Below, piece by piece: positions 1 through 8,673 of a DNA stretch of 41,936 nt. The notes below the pieces were generated by a model that was not told the DNA's origin, searched no databases, and was given only the letters and a program-made list of their open reading frames with translations. The translations under genes were made by a program, and so were the position numbers. How positions within the stretch are numbered: the stretch's first letter is position 1; each line of letters starts with the position of its first letter. This DNA comes from DASWJQ01 sp036397095. Its GTDB lineage: Bacteria > Chloroflexota > Anaerolineae > Anaerolineales > E44-bin32. The stretch spans positions 1 through 41,936 of the forward strand of contig DASWJQ010000148.1 in assembly GCA_036397095.1 (NCBI GenBank), written 5' to 3'.

Positions 1-6
1 GTGACA

Positions 7-31
7 GGGGACTGGGGATTAGGGATTGGGG
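7..31 (+). repeat. G-rich intergenic repeat, quadruplex motif
   Basis: Four guanine runs lie at 7-10, 14-17, 22-24 and 28-31, separated by loops of 3, 4 and 3 bases (ACT, ATTA, ATT). This satisfies the usual intramolecular G-quadruplex pattern. The GGGGATT-like unit is a tandem microsatellite. Positions 97-124 carry a second degenerate repeat built from GCTGA/CTGACGGCTGA units, which recurs near 14627. Both lie in the non-coding stretch before the first gene. Confidence 0.6.
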
Positions 32-161
32 ATTTGGAGAAAAACGAAGGGTGAACCAGCCGCTACCCGCAGGGGCACGCCGTGGCGTGCCCGGAGCTGA
101 CAACTGATGCCTGACGGCTGATTGCCTTGTGCCCAGCGCTCAGGCCCCTCTTTCCTGCTTG

Positions 162-180
162 TATAATCGCCCAAGGAGGG
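162..180 (+). promoter_or_regulatory. -10 element and ribosome binding site of the nucleoside phosphorylase gene
   Basis: A perfect TATAAT sits at 162-167 and a strong AAGGAGGG ribosome binding site at 173-180, eight bases before the ATG at 189. No convincing -35 box is visible 16-18 bases upstream. Transcription from this -10 would start close to the ribosome binding site, giving a very short leader. Confidence 0.55.
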
Positions 181-188
181 CCGAACGC

Positions 189-1496
189 ATGCGCGCGATC
201 GACATCATCGAAAAGAAACGCGACGGCCATAGCCTGTCGACCGAAGAGATTCGGTTCTTCATCGAGGGTTTCACCGCCGGCGAGATCCCGGACTACCAGG
301 CCTCGGCTTGGGCGATGGCCGTGCTGCTTCAGGGGATGGACGGCCGCGAGACGGCCGACCTGACAACCGCAATGGCCGAGTCGGGCGACCAAATCGATCT
401 ATCGGCCTTGGTCGACATTGCCGTTGACAAGCACTCGACCGGCGGCGTTGGTGACAAAACTACGCTGGTGGCCGAGCCGGTGGTGTCCGCCTGCGGTGTG
501 CCGGTGGGCAAGATGTCCGGCCGGGGCCTGAGCTTCACCGGCGGGACGCTCGACAAGATGGAATCATTCGCCGGCTACCGCGTCGATCTGACGATGGAGG
601 AATTCCTGCAGCAGCTCGACCAGATCGGGCTGGTGCTGGCCGGCCAGACCGCCGACCTGGCGCCGGCCGATGGCAAGTTGTATGCCCTGCGCGATGTGAC
701 CGGAACGGTCCCTTCCATCCCCCTGATCGCCTCGTCGGTGATGAGCAAGAAGATTGCCGCCGGCGCCCAAGCTATCTTGCTCGACGTCAAGCTGGGGTCG
801 GGCGCGTTCATGCCCGACCAGGAGCAAGCCGAGCGGCTGGCCCGCCTGATGGTCGAAATTGGTGACCATGCCGGGCGCAAAGTTGTGGCGCTGCTGTCGG
901 ATATGAACCAGCCGCTGGGCAGGGCCGTCGGCAACGCCCTGGAGGTCAAGGAAGCGATCGCGACCCTGTCGGGCGGAGGCCCGTCCGACTTCCGCGAGCA
1001 TGCCCTGGTGGTAGCCGGGCATATGTTGACGCTGGGCGGGGCGGCTGACGATCCGGAACACGGTCGCCAGTTAGCCGCCGAAGCGCTCGAGGACGGTCGC
1101 GCCCTGGACAAGTTCCGCCTGCTGGTCGAGGCCCAGGGCGGGGAACCCCTTTGGGTTGATGAGCCCGGCAACCTGCCGCAAGCTTCGCTGATCGAACAGG
1201 TGGAGGCGTCCCACAGCGGGGTGCTGGCCGAAATCAACGCCCGGCAGGTCGGCCTGGCCGTGGTTGGCCTCGGCGGCGGTCGGCAGAAGAAAGGGGATCC
1301 GATCGATCCCGCGGTGGGTGTCCTGATCCATCACAACGTTGGCGACGAGGTTAACGCCGGCCAGCCGTTATTCGAGGTCCACGCCAACGATCAGGCGAAG
1401 CTGGCCGAAGCCAGGCAGATGATACTGGCGGCTCACAGGATCGTCGATGGCCCCGTCGAGCCGCTGCCACTGTTCTACGGTTCGTTTGGTGGCTAA
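189..1496 (+). CDS. pdp: Pyrimidine-nucleoside (thymidine) phosphorylase
   Basis: Cytoplasmic salvage enzyme that splits thymidine, uridine or deoxyuridine with phosphate into base plus (deoxy)ribose-1-phosphate. The 435-residue product has the usual length for the family. It shows the phosphate-binding stretch KHSTGGVGDKTTL near residues 78-90 and the signature GRGLSFTGGTLDKMESF around 112-128. A glycine-rich C-terminal domain includes VVGLGGGRQKKGDPIDP. I chose ATG 189 because AAGGAGGG lies directly upstream; an in-frame ATG at 129 would add 20 unconserved residues and lacks such a site. Whether it is strictly thymidine-specific (DeoA) or broad (Pdp) cannot be told by eye; the length and motifs resemble the Firmicutes-type pyrimidine phosphorylase. 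Confidence 0.93.
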   Translation: MRAIDIIEKKRDGHSLSTEEIRFFIEGFTAGEIPDYQASAWAMAVLLQGMDGRETADLTTAMAESGDQIDLSALVDIAVDKHSTGGVGDKTTLVAEPVVSACGVPVGKMSGRGLSFTGGTLDKMESFAGYRVDLTMEEFLQQLDQIGLVLAGQTADLAPADGKLYALRDVTGTVPSIPLIASSVMSKKIAAGAQAILLDVKLGSGAFMPDQEQAERLARLMVEIGDHAGRKVVALLSDMNQPLGRAVGNALEVKEAIATLSGGGPSDFREHALVVAGHMLTLGGAADDPEHGRQLAAEALEDGRALDKFRLLVEAQGGEPLWVDEPGNLPQASLIEQVEASHSGVLAEINARQVGLAVVGLGGGRQKKGDPIDPAVGVLIHHNVGDEVNAGQPLFEVHANDQAKLAEARQMILAAHRIVDGPVEPLPLFYGSFGG

Positions 1497-1513
1497 GGAT
1501 GCGGTCGAACCGT

Positions 1514-1545
1514 CCGCCGCCCCATCCCGGCGGCCGTTTGCTTTT
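1514..1545 (+). terminator. Possible weak terminator after the nucleoside phosphorylase gene
   Basis: Arms CCGCCG (1514-1519) and CGGCGG (1528-1533) enclose an 8-base loop and are followed by a T-rich stretch (TTTGCTTTTCC). The stem is short, so this may be a partial terminator between two genes on the same strand. Confidence 0.35.
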
Positions 1546-1565
1546 CCTTCGGGGCAAGCTGGGCC

Positions 1566-4500
1566 ATGACCGACCAGACTCCCGAAATCGACACCCATTC
1601 GCCTGACACCCAGGCCGCCTTCCTCGGCGAGCTTCGCTTTGCTCGCCGCTTGACCGATGCCCGCGGCGTACTGTTGATGGGGCTTGGGCTGCTGGTCGGA
1701 TTGCCGTTGCTGTTTGGGAGTCCGCTAGAATCCAGGCTTGCTGCGGGTACTGTGGGCGCTGGGCTGGTTGGACTGTTGGCGGCCGGGTTAACCCTCCTGA
1801 CGGTCATCGAACTGCTCGGGGGAAGCAGTGAACGCGGTGGGATCTACGGCCTGATCGCGGAGACTGTCGGCGGACTGCCCGCCTTCCTGGCCGGTTGGTC
1901 GTTGACGGCCAGCGCGGCGCTGCTGGCCGCCGGATTGCTGTCTGCTGCCGGGGCCGTGCTGGCCCAAGCGCAGCCGGCGATCGCCGCCGGCTGGCCAATT
2001 AGCCTTGCTTTGCTGGCGGGTCTGGCCGTCCTGCACTTGTTCAAGCTCAGACGCTTGCGGGTTTCGATGGATTGGCCCGTGGTCGTTGGTCTGGTTGCCC
2101 TGGTCGCGCTCGGGTTGGCCGCCTGGTTGGGGGCCGGCGACCCGGCGGCGCCAGCGCCGAGGGCCCCGGCCGCCCCCGACTTGTGGCGTCAGGCTGGCCG
2201 GTTGGCGCTCGGCTTCCTGGTCGTTGAGGCGGTATTGGCTAGCCGTCGCCAAATCCAGCGCGACAGCCACTTGCTGCGACGGGCACTGGCCGGGGCCGCG
2301 CTGCTGGGACTCCTGTTGACTACGGCCGCCGGATGGCTTGCCGGGCGGATGTCAGCAGCCGATGGCGTCTTGTGGCAGCAGTTGCTGCGGCCGGAAGCCG
2401 GCTGGCGCCAGCTGAGCGCGGTTGTGCTGGCCGCCGTTCTGCTGATCTCCGCCCACGGCTTCCTCGGGCTTACCGGCCGCAATCTGTATGATATGAGCCG
2501 GCGCGGCAGCCTGCCTTTTTGGCTGCGCCGGCTGCGCCGACCGTTTGCTGTCCCACCACTTCTGATCGGTTCCAGTCTGCTCCTGATCGGGGGGCTGGTC
2601 ACCCTGGCTAGCCGGCTGCCGCTGATGGATTTGGCCTCAGCCGGCCTGTTGATGGCCATGGTGTTGCTCAATCTTGCCAGCATCGTCAGCCGCCGGCTGG
2701 AGCCGGACCGGCGTCGTGAGGTTGTCCTTCCGTTCCACCCGCTCATCCCGCTGGTTGCCGTTGGCTTGACGCTGGCTTTACTTTTCCATCTAGCCGGTTT
2801 GGCCGTTGGTGTGGCAATCGGTTGGCAGCTGGCCGGGCTGCTCGTCTACGGCCTCTACAGCCGGCGGCATGAGGCTGCCGCCCAAGAAGGGCAAACGCTG
2901 TTCGGCAGCGATGAGCGTATCGCCAAGAGGGAAGGTACCTACCGCATCCTGGTGCCGCTGGGTCCTTCGGAGCAACGTGGCCTGGTGCTAGAGTTTGCCG
3001 TAGCGCTGGCTGGCGAGCTGGGTGGGGATGTCGTGCCGCTGCAGGTAATCCCGGTGCCCGACCCGATGGCGATGGAAGGAGCCCGCCGTCTGGCACGTGA
3101 GCGAAACACGGTGTTCCAATGGAGCACCCGTTTGGCGGTCGAAGCCGGCGTGCCGCTGTTTCCGATTACGCGACTGGCACGGACCGTCGCCGAGGGGATC
3201 GTAGAGACGGCCAGCGAAGAGGAGTGCGACCTGCTCTTAATCCCGTGGGCGATGGAAGACCGGGCAGCCGGCGAGCACATGGGCCAGGTGCTGGAGCCGG
3301 TGCTGCGGCAGGCGCCGATCGACGCTGCTGTGATCGCATTCCGCGAGCAACGGGCAGACCAGGTTAGCGGCAACGGCAGCAAACTGCCGCTTTCTGACCG
3401 CATCAACCGGATCCTGGTGCCCACGGCCGGCGGACCGCACGCCCCACTGGCCATCGGGCTTGCGCTGAGCCTGGCACAAGCCATCGAGGCCGAAGTTGTG
3501 GCCGTTTATGTCGCATCGGAAGAGGCCACGGAAGCCGAGATTGCTGAGGGTGAATCGCGCATCCAAGCCACTTTTGAAATGCTGCGCGAAAAGGCGGCCG
3601 AGGCGCTGCGCCGGCCCGAGAGGGAGGCCGACGATTTTGGACAGGTGCGGATCAGCCGCCAGGTCCTTCAGTCGGACAGCGTGGTGGAGGGGATCGCCGA
3701 GGCGAGCCAGGCAGCCGACCTGGCCTTCATCGGTGCTTCGGAAGAGAGCATGATCGACCAGGTGCTGTTCGGCAACCTGCCGCGGCAAATCGCCGCCGCC
3801 TGCCATGCGCCGGTGGTGATGGTCCGGCGCTATCGCGGTCTGCGCCAGTTCTGGCTGCGCCGGATCTGGGACTCCGTGTCACAAGCCTTTCCCACCCTGG
3901 CCCGCGGTGAACAGATCGACCTGTACAAATACGTTCGGCGGGGGGCTCGGCCGGATGTTGACTTCTTCGTCATGATGGGCCTGGCGGCCGTGATCGCCGC
4001 CTTCGGATTGCTGCTCAACAGCGGCGCAGTCATTATCGGGGCCATGCTGGTGGCGCCCTTATTCACGCCGATCCTGGCCTTCAGCCTGGCAATCTCTATG
4101 GGGGACGTGCGCCTGGTTCGGGTGGCCCTGGAGTCTTCGCTCAAAGGCGTGTTCCTGGCAATTGGGCTGGCGCTGATCATTGGCATCGCCGCGCCCCTGC
4201 CGGTTGATCCCGTCGGCATCCCAGAGATCGCCAGCCGGGTCCAACCCAACCTGTTGGACCTGGCGGTGGCGTTGGCGGCCGGTGCCGCCGGCGCCTACGC
4301 CCTCGCTCGCAAGGACGTGGCAGCGGCACTGCCAGGCGTGGCCATCGCCGCCGCCCTGGTGCCACCCTTGGCCGCGGTTGGGATCAGCCTGGCAGCCGGC
4401 CGCTTTGACAGCGCCGGCGGGGCGGCTCTCCTGGTCACGACCAACCTGATCGCCATCAGTCTGGCCGGCGCCATCACGTTGCTCTTGCTTGGATTCCGGC

Positions 4501-4871
4501 CGGCTGAACGCGGCGAGCGACAGGCGCGCTTGCGGACCGGATTGGCCGCCAGCCTGTTGCTGCTGATTGTGATCAGCCTGCCGCTGGCAGCAGTTCTCTT
4601 GCGGACGGCGCAGCAGTCAAGCCGGCGCCAGTTGGTGAACAACACCCTGCGCCAGGAACTGGATGGCTACGCGGGGGTTGCGTTAGGGCAGGTTGAAGTC
4701 GAAGAGGCCGGGGGAGTGGAGACCGTGACGGCGACATTGTACGTCAGCCAGATCTCCGACCCGGTTGACGGCGAATTCTTGGCCGGCCGCCTGGCACAGA
4801 GACTGGGCGAGCCGGTCCACCTGCGGCTCATTCAGGTACCTGTTCTCGAGTTTGGGGCGGGCACGCCCTAA
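1566..4871 (+). CDS. Multi-domain membrane protein: APC-type permease + two Usp domains + DUF389
   Basis: A 1101-residue protein with three recognisable blocks. Residues about 20-430 are a chain of hydrophobic helices resembling an APC-superfamily amino-acid permease. Residues about 450-597 and 607-757 are two universal-stress (UspA-like) domains, each starting with a YRILVPLG/NRILVPTAGG strand; the second ends with the FGN...CHAPVVMV nucleotide-binding-type segment. Residues about 787-980 are a DUF389 hydrophobic domain with the hallmark NSGAVIIGAMLVAPLFTPIL. A further membrane helix (about 990-1012) and a small soluble tail follow. The ATG at 1566 lies 69 bases after the preceding stop. Permease-Usp fusions are known, and DUF389 occurs alone in many bacteria; all in one chain is uncommon as far as I know. 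Substrate unknown; the Usp domains suggest nucleotide- or stress-dependent control of transport. Confidence 0.85.
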   Translation: MTDQTPEIDTHSPDTQAAFLGELRFARRLTDARGVLLMGLGLLVGLPLLFGSPLESRLAAGTVGAGLVGLLAAGLTLLTVIELLGGSSERGGIYGLIAETVGGLPAFLAGWSLTASAALLAAGLLSAAGAVLAQAQPAIAAGWPISLALLAGLAVLHLFKLRRLRVSMDWPVVVGLVALVALGLAAWLGAGDPAAPAPRAPAAPDLWRQAGRLALGFLVVEAVLASRRQIQRDSHLLRRALAGAALLGLLLTTAAGWLAGRMSAADGVLWQQLLRPEAGWRQLSAVVLAAVLLISAHGFLGLTGRNLYDMSRRGSLPFWLRRLRRPFAVPPLLIGSSLLLIGGLVTLASRLPLMDLASAGLLMAMVLLNLASIVSRRLEPDRRREVVLPFHPLIPLVAVGLTLALLFHLAGLAVGVAIGWQLAGLLVYGLYSRRHEAAAQEGQTLFGSDERIAKREGTYRILVPLGPSEQRGLVLEFAVALAGELGGDVVPLQVIPVPDPMAMEGARRLARERNTVFQWSTRLAVEAGVPLFPITRLARTVAEGIVETASEEECDLLLIPWAMEDRAAGEHMGQVLEPVLRQAPIDAAVIAFREQRADQVSGNGSKLPLSDRINRILVPTAGGPHAPLAIGLALSLAQAIEAEVVAVYVASEEATEAEIAEGESRIQATFEMLREKAAEALRRPEREADDFGQVRISRQVLQSDSVVEGIAEASQAADLAFIGASEESMIDQVLFGNLPRQIAAACHAPVVMVRRYRGLRQFWLRRIWDSVSQAFPTLARGEQIDLYKYVRRGARPDVDFFVMMGLAAVIAAFGLLLNSGAVIIGAMLVAPLFTPILAFSLAISMGDVRLVRVALESSLKGVFLAIGLALIIGIAAPLPVDPVGIPEIASRVQPNLLDLAVALAAGAAGAYALARKDVAAALPGVAIAAALVPPLAAVGISLAAGRFDSAGGAALLVTTNLIAISLAGAITLLLLGFRPAERGERQARLRTGLAASLLLLIVISLPLAAVLLRTAQQSSRRQLVNNTLRQELDGYAGVALGQVEVEEAGGVETVTATLYVSQISDPVDGEFLAGRLAQRLGEPVHLRLIQVPVLEFGAGTP

Positions 4872-4907
4872 CCAGCATGCAAGGCACGGCGTTTTGAATT
4901 GGCCGCG

Positions 4908-4959
4908 ATTCGACAAGCTCCCGCACCGACAGGCTCTGCGTGTGGCTAGGCTGTCGAAT
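4908..4959. repeat. Inverted repeat in a convergent intergenic region
   Basis: ATTCGACA (4908-4915) and TGTCGAAT (4952-4959) are perfect 8-bp inverted arms separated by 36 bases. They lie between the convergent permease-fusion and peptidase genes. A second pair, GGGCGA (4991-4996) and TCGCCC (5008-5013), follows. Neither has a T-run, so they are weak terminator candidates. Confidence 0.35.
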
Positions 4960-5049
4960 AGGCAGGGGTGTTGCGGAGCGCGCGGTCTTTGGGCGAGACC
5001 ACTTGCTTCGCCCGGCCCACGCGACGGCAAGCTGAGCGCGTGGTGCTGA

Positions 5050-7023
5050 TCAGCGCCTGGAGCCTTCAAGGTGCCGGACTTCCACCGGCGTTATGCCCCC
5101 GGACGGCTCGAAACCCAGGATCTGGCCAAAGAAGGAAAGCTCGGCCTCCAGGCAGCGGACAATCGTCTCCTGTCGAGTAAAACCGTGGGCCTCGCCTTCG
5201 AACTCCAAGTAGGCGTGCGGCAAGCCGCGCTGGTCGAGCGCATCGACCAGCATGCGCGATTGTCCCGGGGTGACAACCTTGTCGTCGGTCCCCTGGAAGA
5301 CGATCAGCGGTGTGCGGATCTGGTCGAGGTGGCTGATTGGCGACCGCTCCCGGTAAAGCTGGCGCGCCTCTGGATAGGGACCGATGAGGTTCTCATCGTA
5401 GCGGGCCTCGAACTTGTGGGTCTCGCCGGCCAGCACTTCGATGTCCGTGACCGGGTAGTAAGCCGCGGCGGCGGCGAAGGTGTGCGTGCCGACAAGGGCA
5501 GCCAAGGAGCTGTAGCCACCGGCGCTGCCTCCGCGGATCAGCAATCTTTGGTCGTCGACGCGGCCAAGCCCGGCCAGGTAGCGGGCGGCGTGCAGACAGT
5601 CCTCAACTTCGGCCAGTCCCCACAGGCCATATAGGCTCTCCCGGTAGGGGCGGCCGTAGCCGGTGCTGCCGGCGTGATTGACATCAACTACGGCAAAGCC
5701 GCGGCTGGTGAAGTATTGAAGCTCGGGGTCGAGCTGTGCGACCGCCCGCGAAGTGGGACCGCCATGAATGGTAACTACCAGCGGCGGTAACTCTCCGGGC
5801 AAGCCGGTGTATTGGTCGCTGGCCGGCGGGTAGAACAACGCATAGGCTGGTCGCCCGGCCGCCGAGGGGTATTCGATAGCCTCCGGAATTGAAATCTGTT
5901 CGGGTGTCAGTTCAATCTGCGACGGTTGGGCCAGCTTCGCCATTGCGCCCGAATCCAGGTCGAGGCCGAATAACGCTTGCGATTGGGTTGGACTGCTGGC
6001 GTTGAACCACAAACGACGCCGGCCGTCGGATCGCAGTTGGACCGGGTTGAAGGCCGTCAAACCCGTTTCGATGATGGTGGGGGATTTGCGGCCGGGTTCG
6101 AGGATGGCCAGTTGGTCAAAACCGCCCTGGGTGATGACGAGGGCGATGGCGCCATCCGACAGAAAAGTATAGCGGCTGCTGTCAAAGACCCAGGCCGGTG
6201 ATCCGACTTCAGCCTCGATGGGCGCCAGGGCCTCGATCCGGGAGCCATCCCAGCGGTACAGGTTCCACCAGCCGGTGCGGTCGGAGACAAAGTAGAGTTT
6301 TTCATCCGGCCCCCAGGATGGCTGGTAAATGCTCTCGCTCTGTCCGCCGGCCACGTGGACCGGTTCGCTGGTCAGGCGACCGTCGGCACAGTCCGCCACC
6401 CACAAGTCGGTCCCGTCCCAGGGCAGGTTGGGGTGGTCCCAGGTCAGCCAGCACAACTGCTGGCCGGCCGGGTCGAAGCGCGGCGAACTGTAGAAGTCGT
6501 GTCCGGCAGAGAGTCTGACCGGTGCACTGCCCGGCTCCGTGCCCATGGCGGCCAGGTAGTTTTCCGGCTGGTGACCGTCGGCGGTGTGCTCCTCTACAAT
6601 CGTCACCAGCCAGCCTCCTTCTGGATGGGGGCAGCCATCGGCGAAACGCAGTTCCCATCCATCGGCCGGCGGGGGGGTCAGGCCGACCGGTTCGGCAGCC
6701 GGGTCGAGCCGGTAGAGCCGTTGGTCCGCATTGTTGCTGAAGTAGATCGTCGCCCCTGCCAGAAAGAAGTCCCCACCGCCGTACTCGTGCACCTTGGTCT
6801 GGGCGCTGAAGCCGGCCGGCAGCAGGGGTACGGGCTGGCCATCCGCTGACAATCGGAACAGCTGCGAGCGGCCGGCCTCGGACGTCAGAACCTGGCGCCA
6901 GACAACTCCCTCAGGGCTGACGGCTATGCCACGCAAGGTTCCACGCGAACTCATCCCGCTGGCAGCGACCTGGGCCGCCGAGAGCGGGCTTGGCCAGCTG
7001 CCGAAGGCAAAGGGCTTCATCAT
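5050..7023 (-). CDS. S9-family prolyl oligopeptidase-like serine peptidase
   Basis: Putative dipeptidyl/acylaminoacyl peptidase of 657 residues. The N-terminal about 390 residues are rich in short beta-strand repeats expected of a beta-propeller. The C-terminal alpha/beta-hydrolase domain contains TIHGGPTS (oxyanion region) and the nucleophile elbow GGSAGGYSS with Ser500. Asp581 lies in the GTDDKVV segment and His613 in EGEAHGF, so the catalytic triad is complete. No signal peptide is visible, so a cytoplasmic role in peptide turnover is likely. Two consecutive ATG codons open the frame (7023 and 7020). It is transcribed divergently from rpoD; a TAGAAT -10 candidate lies at 7085-7090 on the minus strand with a weak TATGAC -35 sixteen bases away. 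Confidence 0.9.
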   Translation of the reverse strand: MMKPFAFGSWPSPLSAAQVAASGMSSRGTLRGIAVSPEGVVWRQVLTSEAGRSQLFRLSADGQPVPLLPAGFSAQTKVHEYGGGDFFLAGATIYFSNNADQRLYRLDPAAEPVGLTPPPADGWELRFADGCPHPEGGWLVTIVEEHTADGHQPENYLAAMGTEPGSAPVRLSAGHDFYSSPRFDPAGQQLCWLTWDHPNLPWDGTDLWVADCADGRLTSEPVHVAGGQSESIYQPSWGPDEKLYFVSDRTGWWNLYRWDGSRIEALAPIEAEVGSPAWVFDSSRYTFLSDGAIALVITQGGFDQLAILEPGRKSPTIIETGLTAFNPVQLRSDGRRRLWFNASSPTQSQALFGLDLDSGAMAKLAQPSQIELTPEQISIPEAIEYPSAAGRPAYALFYPPASDQYTGLPGELPPLVVTIHGGPTSRAVAQLDPELQYFTSRGFAVVDVNHAGSTGYGRPYRESLYGLWGLAEVEDCLHAARYLAGLGRVDDQRLLIRGGSAGGYSSLAALVGTHTFAAAAAYYPVTDIEVLAGETHKFEARYDENLIGPYPEARQLYRERSPISHLDQIRTPLIVFQGTDDKVVTPGQSRMLVDALDQRGLPHAYLEFEGEAHGFTRQETIVRCLEAELSFFGQILGFEPSGGITPVEVRHLEGSRR

Positions 7024-7157
7024 GGGCGGACCGAACCTCCATCGGTGGGAAAACGTAGTGTTGGTGAACAGGGATTCTCATGCTATTCTAAGGTCTCTTC
7101 GCTAAGGTCATAGCGAGTTCTTTGTGGTGGAAGTTCGTGAAATCTCCCACGAGATGC

Positions 7158-7186
7158 TTGACAAGCGGGCAAAGAATTTTTAAACT
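7158..7186 (+). promoter_or_regulatory. Sigma-70 type promoter of rpoD
   Basis: TTGACA (7158-7163), exactly 17 bases, then TAAACT (7181-7186). This is the most canonical promoter in the window. Transcription would start near 7193, leaving about 130 bases of leader before the ATG at 7323. Confidence 0.7.
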
Positions 7187-7322
7187 GAAATCGAAGTAAA
7201 TTCCCCCCACGGGCGCGAGCGATACAGGACGACCGCTTGAGGAATTGTCGAGTTGCGAGGGTATGCAATTCGATCCCACTTTTGCTGGGGCAGCTGTGCA
7301 GGTACTGGATGGAGAGGAGCCA

Positions 7323-8552
7323 ATGGCCAAGAAGAACCGCAAGATAACGAGGTCGGCCAAGGCCGACGAGCAGGGGCATATCGACGAATCTATGGTGGTC
7401 GAAGACGAGATTCCTGCGATCGATCATCTGATCGAAGTCGGCAAAGAAAAGGGTTTTGTCACGATCGATGACATCCTGCAGCATTTTCCCGATGCAGAGA
7501 AGGATGTCGAGCAGCTGGACGAGGTCTACGAAGCCTTGCTGGCAGCCGGCATCAACTACTCGGACGATGTTGACGAAGCCAGCAGCAGTCCGGTCGAAGA
7601 GCCCGAAGGTCCCGAGGTTGAGGTCGGGGTCGATCTGGACAAGGTCAACATTGAGGACAACGTAGACCTGTACTTCAACTCGGTCGGGGACGTTCCGCTG
7701 CTGACTGCCGAGGAAGAAGTCGACCTGTCCAAGCGTATCGAGCGCGGCCGGGATGCCCGGGCCGAACTAGCGCAGGGCGTGCGCTCGGAAGAGCGCCGCC
7801 GCGAGCTGCAGCGTATCATCGAGGATGGCTGGGCAGCCCGCGAGCACCTGGTGCTGGCCAACTCGCGCCTGGTAATCAGCGTGGCCAAGAAGTACATCGG
7901 CCGCGGTGTCCCCTTTCTGGATTTGATCCAGGAGGGCAACATCGGCCTGATCCGGGCCACCAAGAAGTTCGATTACAAGCGGGGCCACAAGTTCTCGACC
8001 TACGCCACCTGGTGGATCCGTCAGGCCGTGACGCGGGCCATCGCCGACCAGGGCCGGACGATCCGGCTGCCGGTGCACATGGGCGATCAAATCAACAAGA
8101 TGCTGCGTGTTTCGCATCGGCTGACCCAGGAACTGGGCCGTTCTCCCAACATCGAGGAACTGGCCGAGACTCTCGACGTGGCGCCCGAAAAAGTCGAGCA
8201 GATGATGGAGGTCTCGCGCCGACCCCTTTCGCTCGAACGGCCGATCGATGAGGAAGAGGATTCGTTCCTCGGTGACTTCGTCGAAGATGAGGATTCGCCG
8301 GCACCGCCCGAAGTGGCGACGGAGCACCTGCTCAAAGAGCACATGACCGAAATCCTGGACACACTGCCGCCGCGTGAGGCCCGCATCCTGCAGTTGCGCT
8401 ACGGCCTGGGCGATGGCGAAAGCTACACACTGGAAGAGGTCGGCAAGAAGATGGGCGTGACCCGTGAGCGCGTGCGCCAGATCGAGGCCCAGGCGCTGCG
8501 CCGCCTGAGGCATCCGAGCTTGCGCCACAAGCTGGCGGATTACCTGAGCTAA
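7323..8552 (+). CDS. rpoD: Primary RNA polymerase sigma factor (RpoD/SigA)
   Basis: Housekeeping sigma-70 factor, 409 residues. Region 1.1 is suggested by the acidic segment with EKGFVTIDDILQHFP (about residues 43-57). Region 1.2 is DNVDLYFNSVGDVPLLT. Region 2 contains LVISVAKKYIGRGVPFLDLI and the -10 recognition helix KFSTYATWWIRQAVTRAI. Region 3 starts at MLRVSHRLTQELGR. Region 4.2 is the helix-turn-helix YTLEEVGKKMGVTRERVRQI. The start is ATG 7323, preceded by GGAGAGGAG; the frame stays open upstream to 7245, but those residues lack a ribosome binding site. The recognition helices are of ordinary group-1 type, consistent with the TTGACA/TATAAT-like promoters seen elsewhere here. Confidence 0.96.
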   Translation: MAKKNRKITRSAKADEQGHIDESMVVEDEIPAIDHLIEVGKEKGFVTIDDILQHFPDAEKDVEQLDEVYEALLAAGINYSDDVDEASSSPVEEPEGPEVEVGVDLDKVNIEDNVDLYFNSVGDVPLLTAEEEVDLSKRIERGRDARAELAQGVRSEERRRELQRIIEDGWAAREHLVLANSRLVISVAKKYIGRGVPFLDLIQEGNIGLIRATKKFDYKRGHKFSTYATWWIRQAVTRAIADQGRTIRLPVHMGDQINKMLRVSHRLTQELGRSPNIEELAETLDVAPEKVEQMMEVSRRPLSLERPIDEEEDSFLGDFVEDEDSPAPPEVATEHLLKEHMTEILDTLPPREARILQLRYGLGDGESYTLEEVGKKMGVTRERVRQIEAQALRRLRHPSLRHKLADYLS

Positions 8553-8672
8553 CCACAAAGACCAAACTGGGGTTCACAAAGAAGAGCAACACCGAAATGG
8601 CTGGCGCCTGTTCAGGCGCCAGCCATTCTTTGTGTTCCCTACTTGCTCCTTCGTGTTCTTGGTGTCTTTGTC
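8552..8672. repeat. ACAAAG-type repeats flanking a perfect hairpin
   Basis: Just after the rpoD stop, ACCACAAAG/TTCACAAAG units run forward (8552-8584). From about 8628 to 8672 the same kind of unit (ACAAAGACACCAAG, CACGAAGG) appears in reverse orientation. Together they bracket the hairpin at 8596-8627. The same repeat family recurs at 14527-14561, 14661-14696 and 16567-16596. Confidence 0.55.
8596..8627. terminator. Bidirectional terminator-like hairpin between rpoD and mltG
   Basis: The arms 8596-8610 and 8613-8627 are perfectly complementary over 15 bp with a 2-base loop, and are followed by CTTTGTG. It lies between two convergent genes, so it can stop transcription from both sides. The T-run is short, but the stem is very stable. 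Confidence 0.65.
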
Positions 8673-8673
8673 G

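Noticed and set aside
4872..5049. tRNA or small RNA gene in the convergent gap
   Set aside because: Inverted repeats are present, but no TTCGA-type T-loop with matching acceptor stem or other recognisable RNA fold was found.
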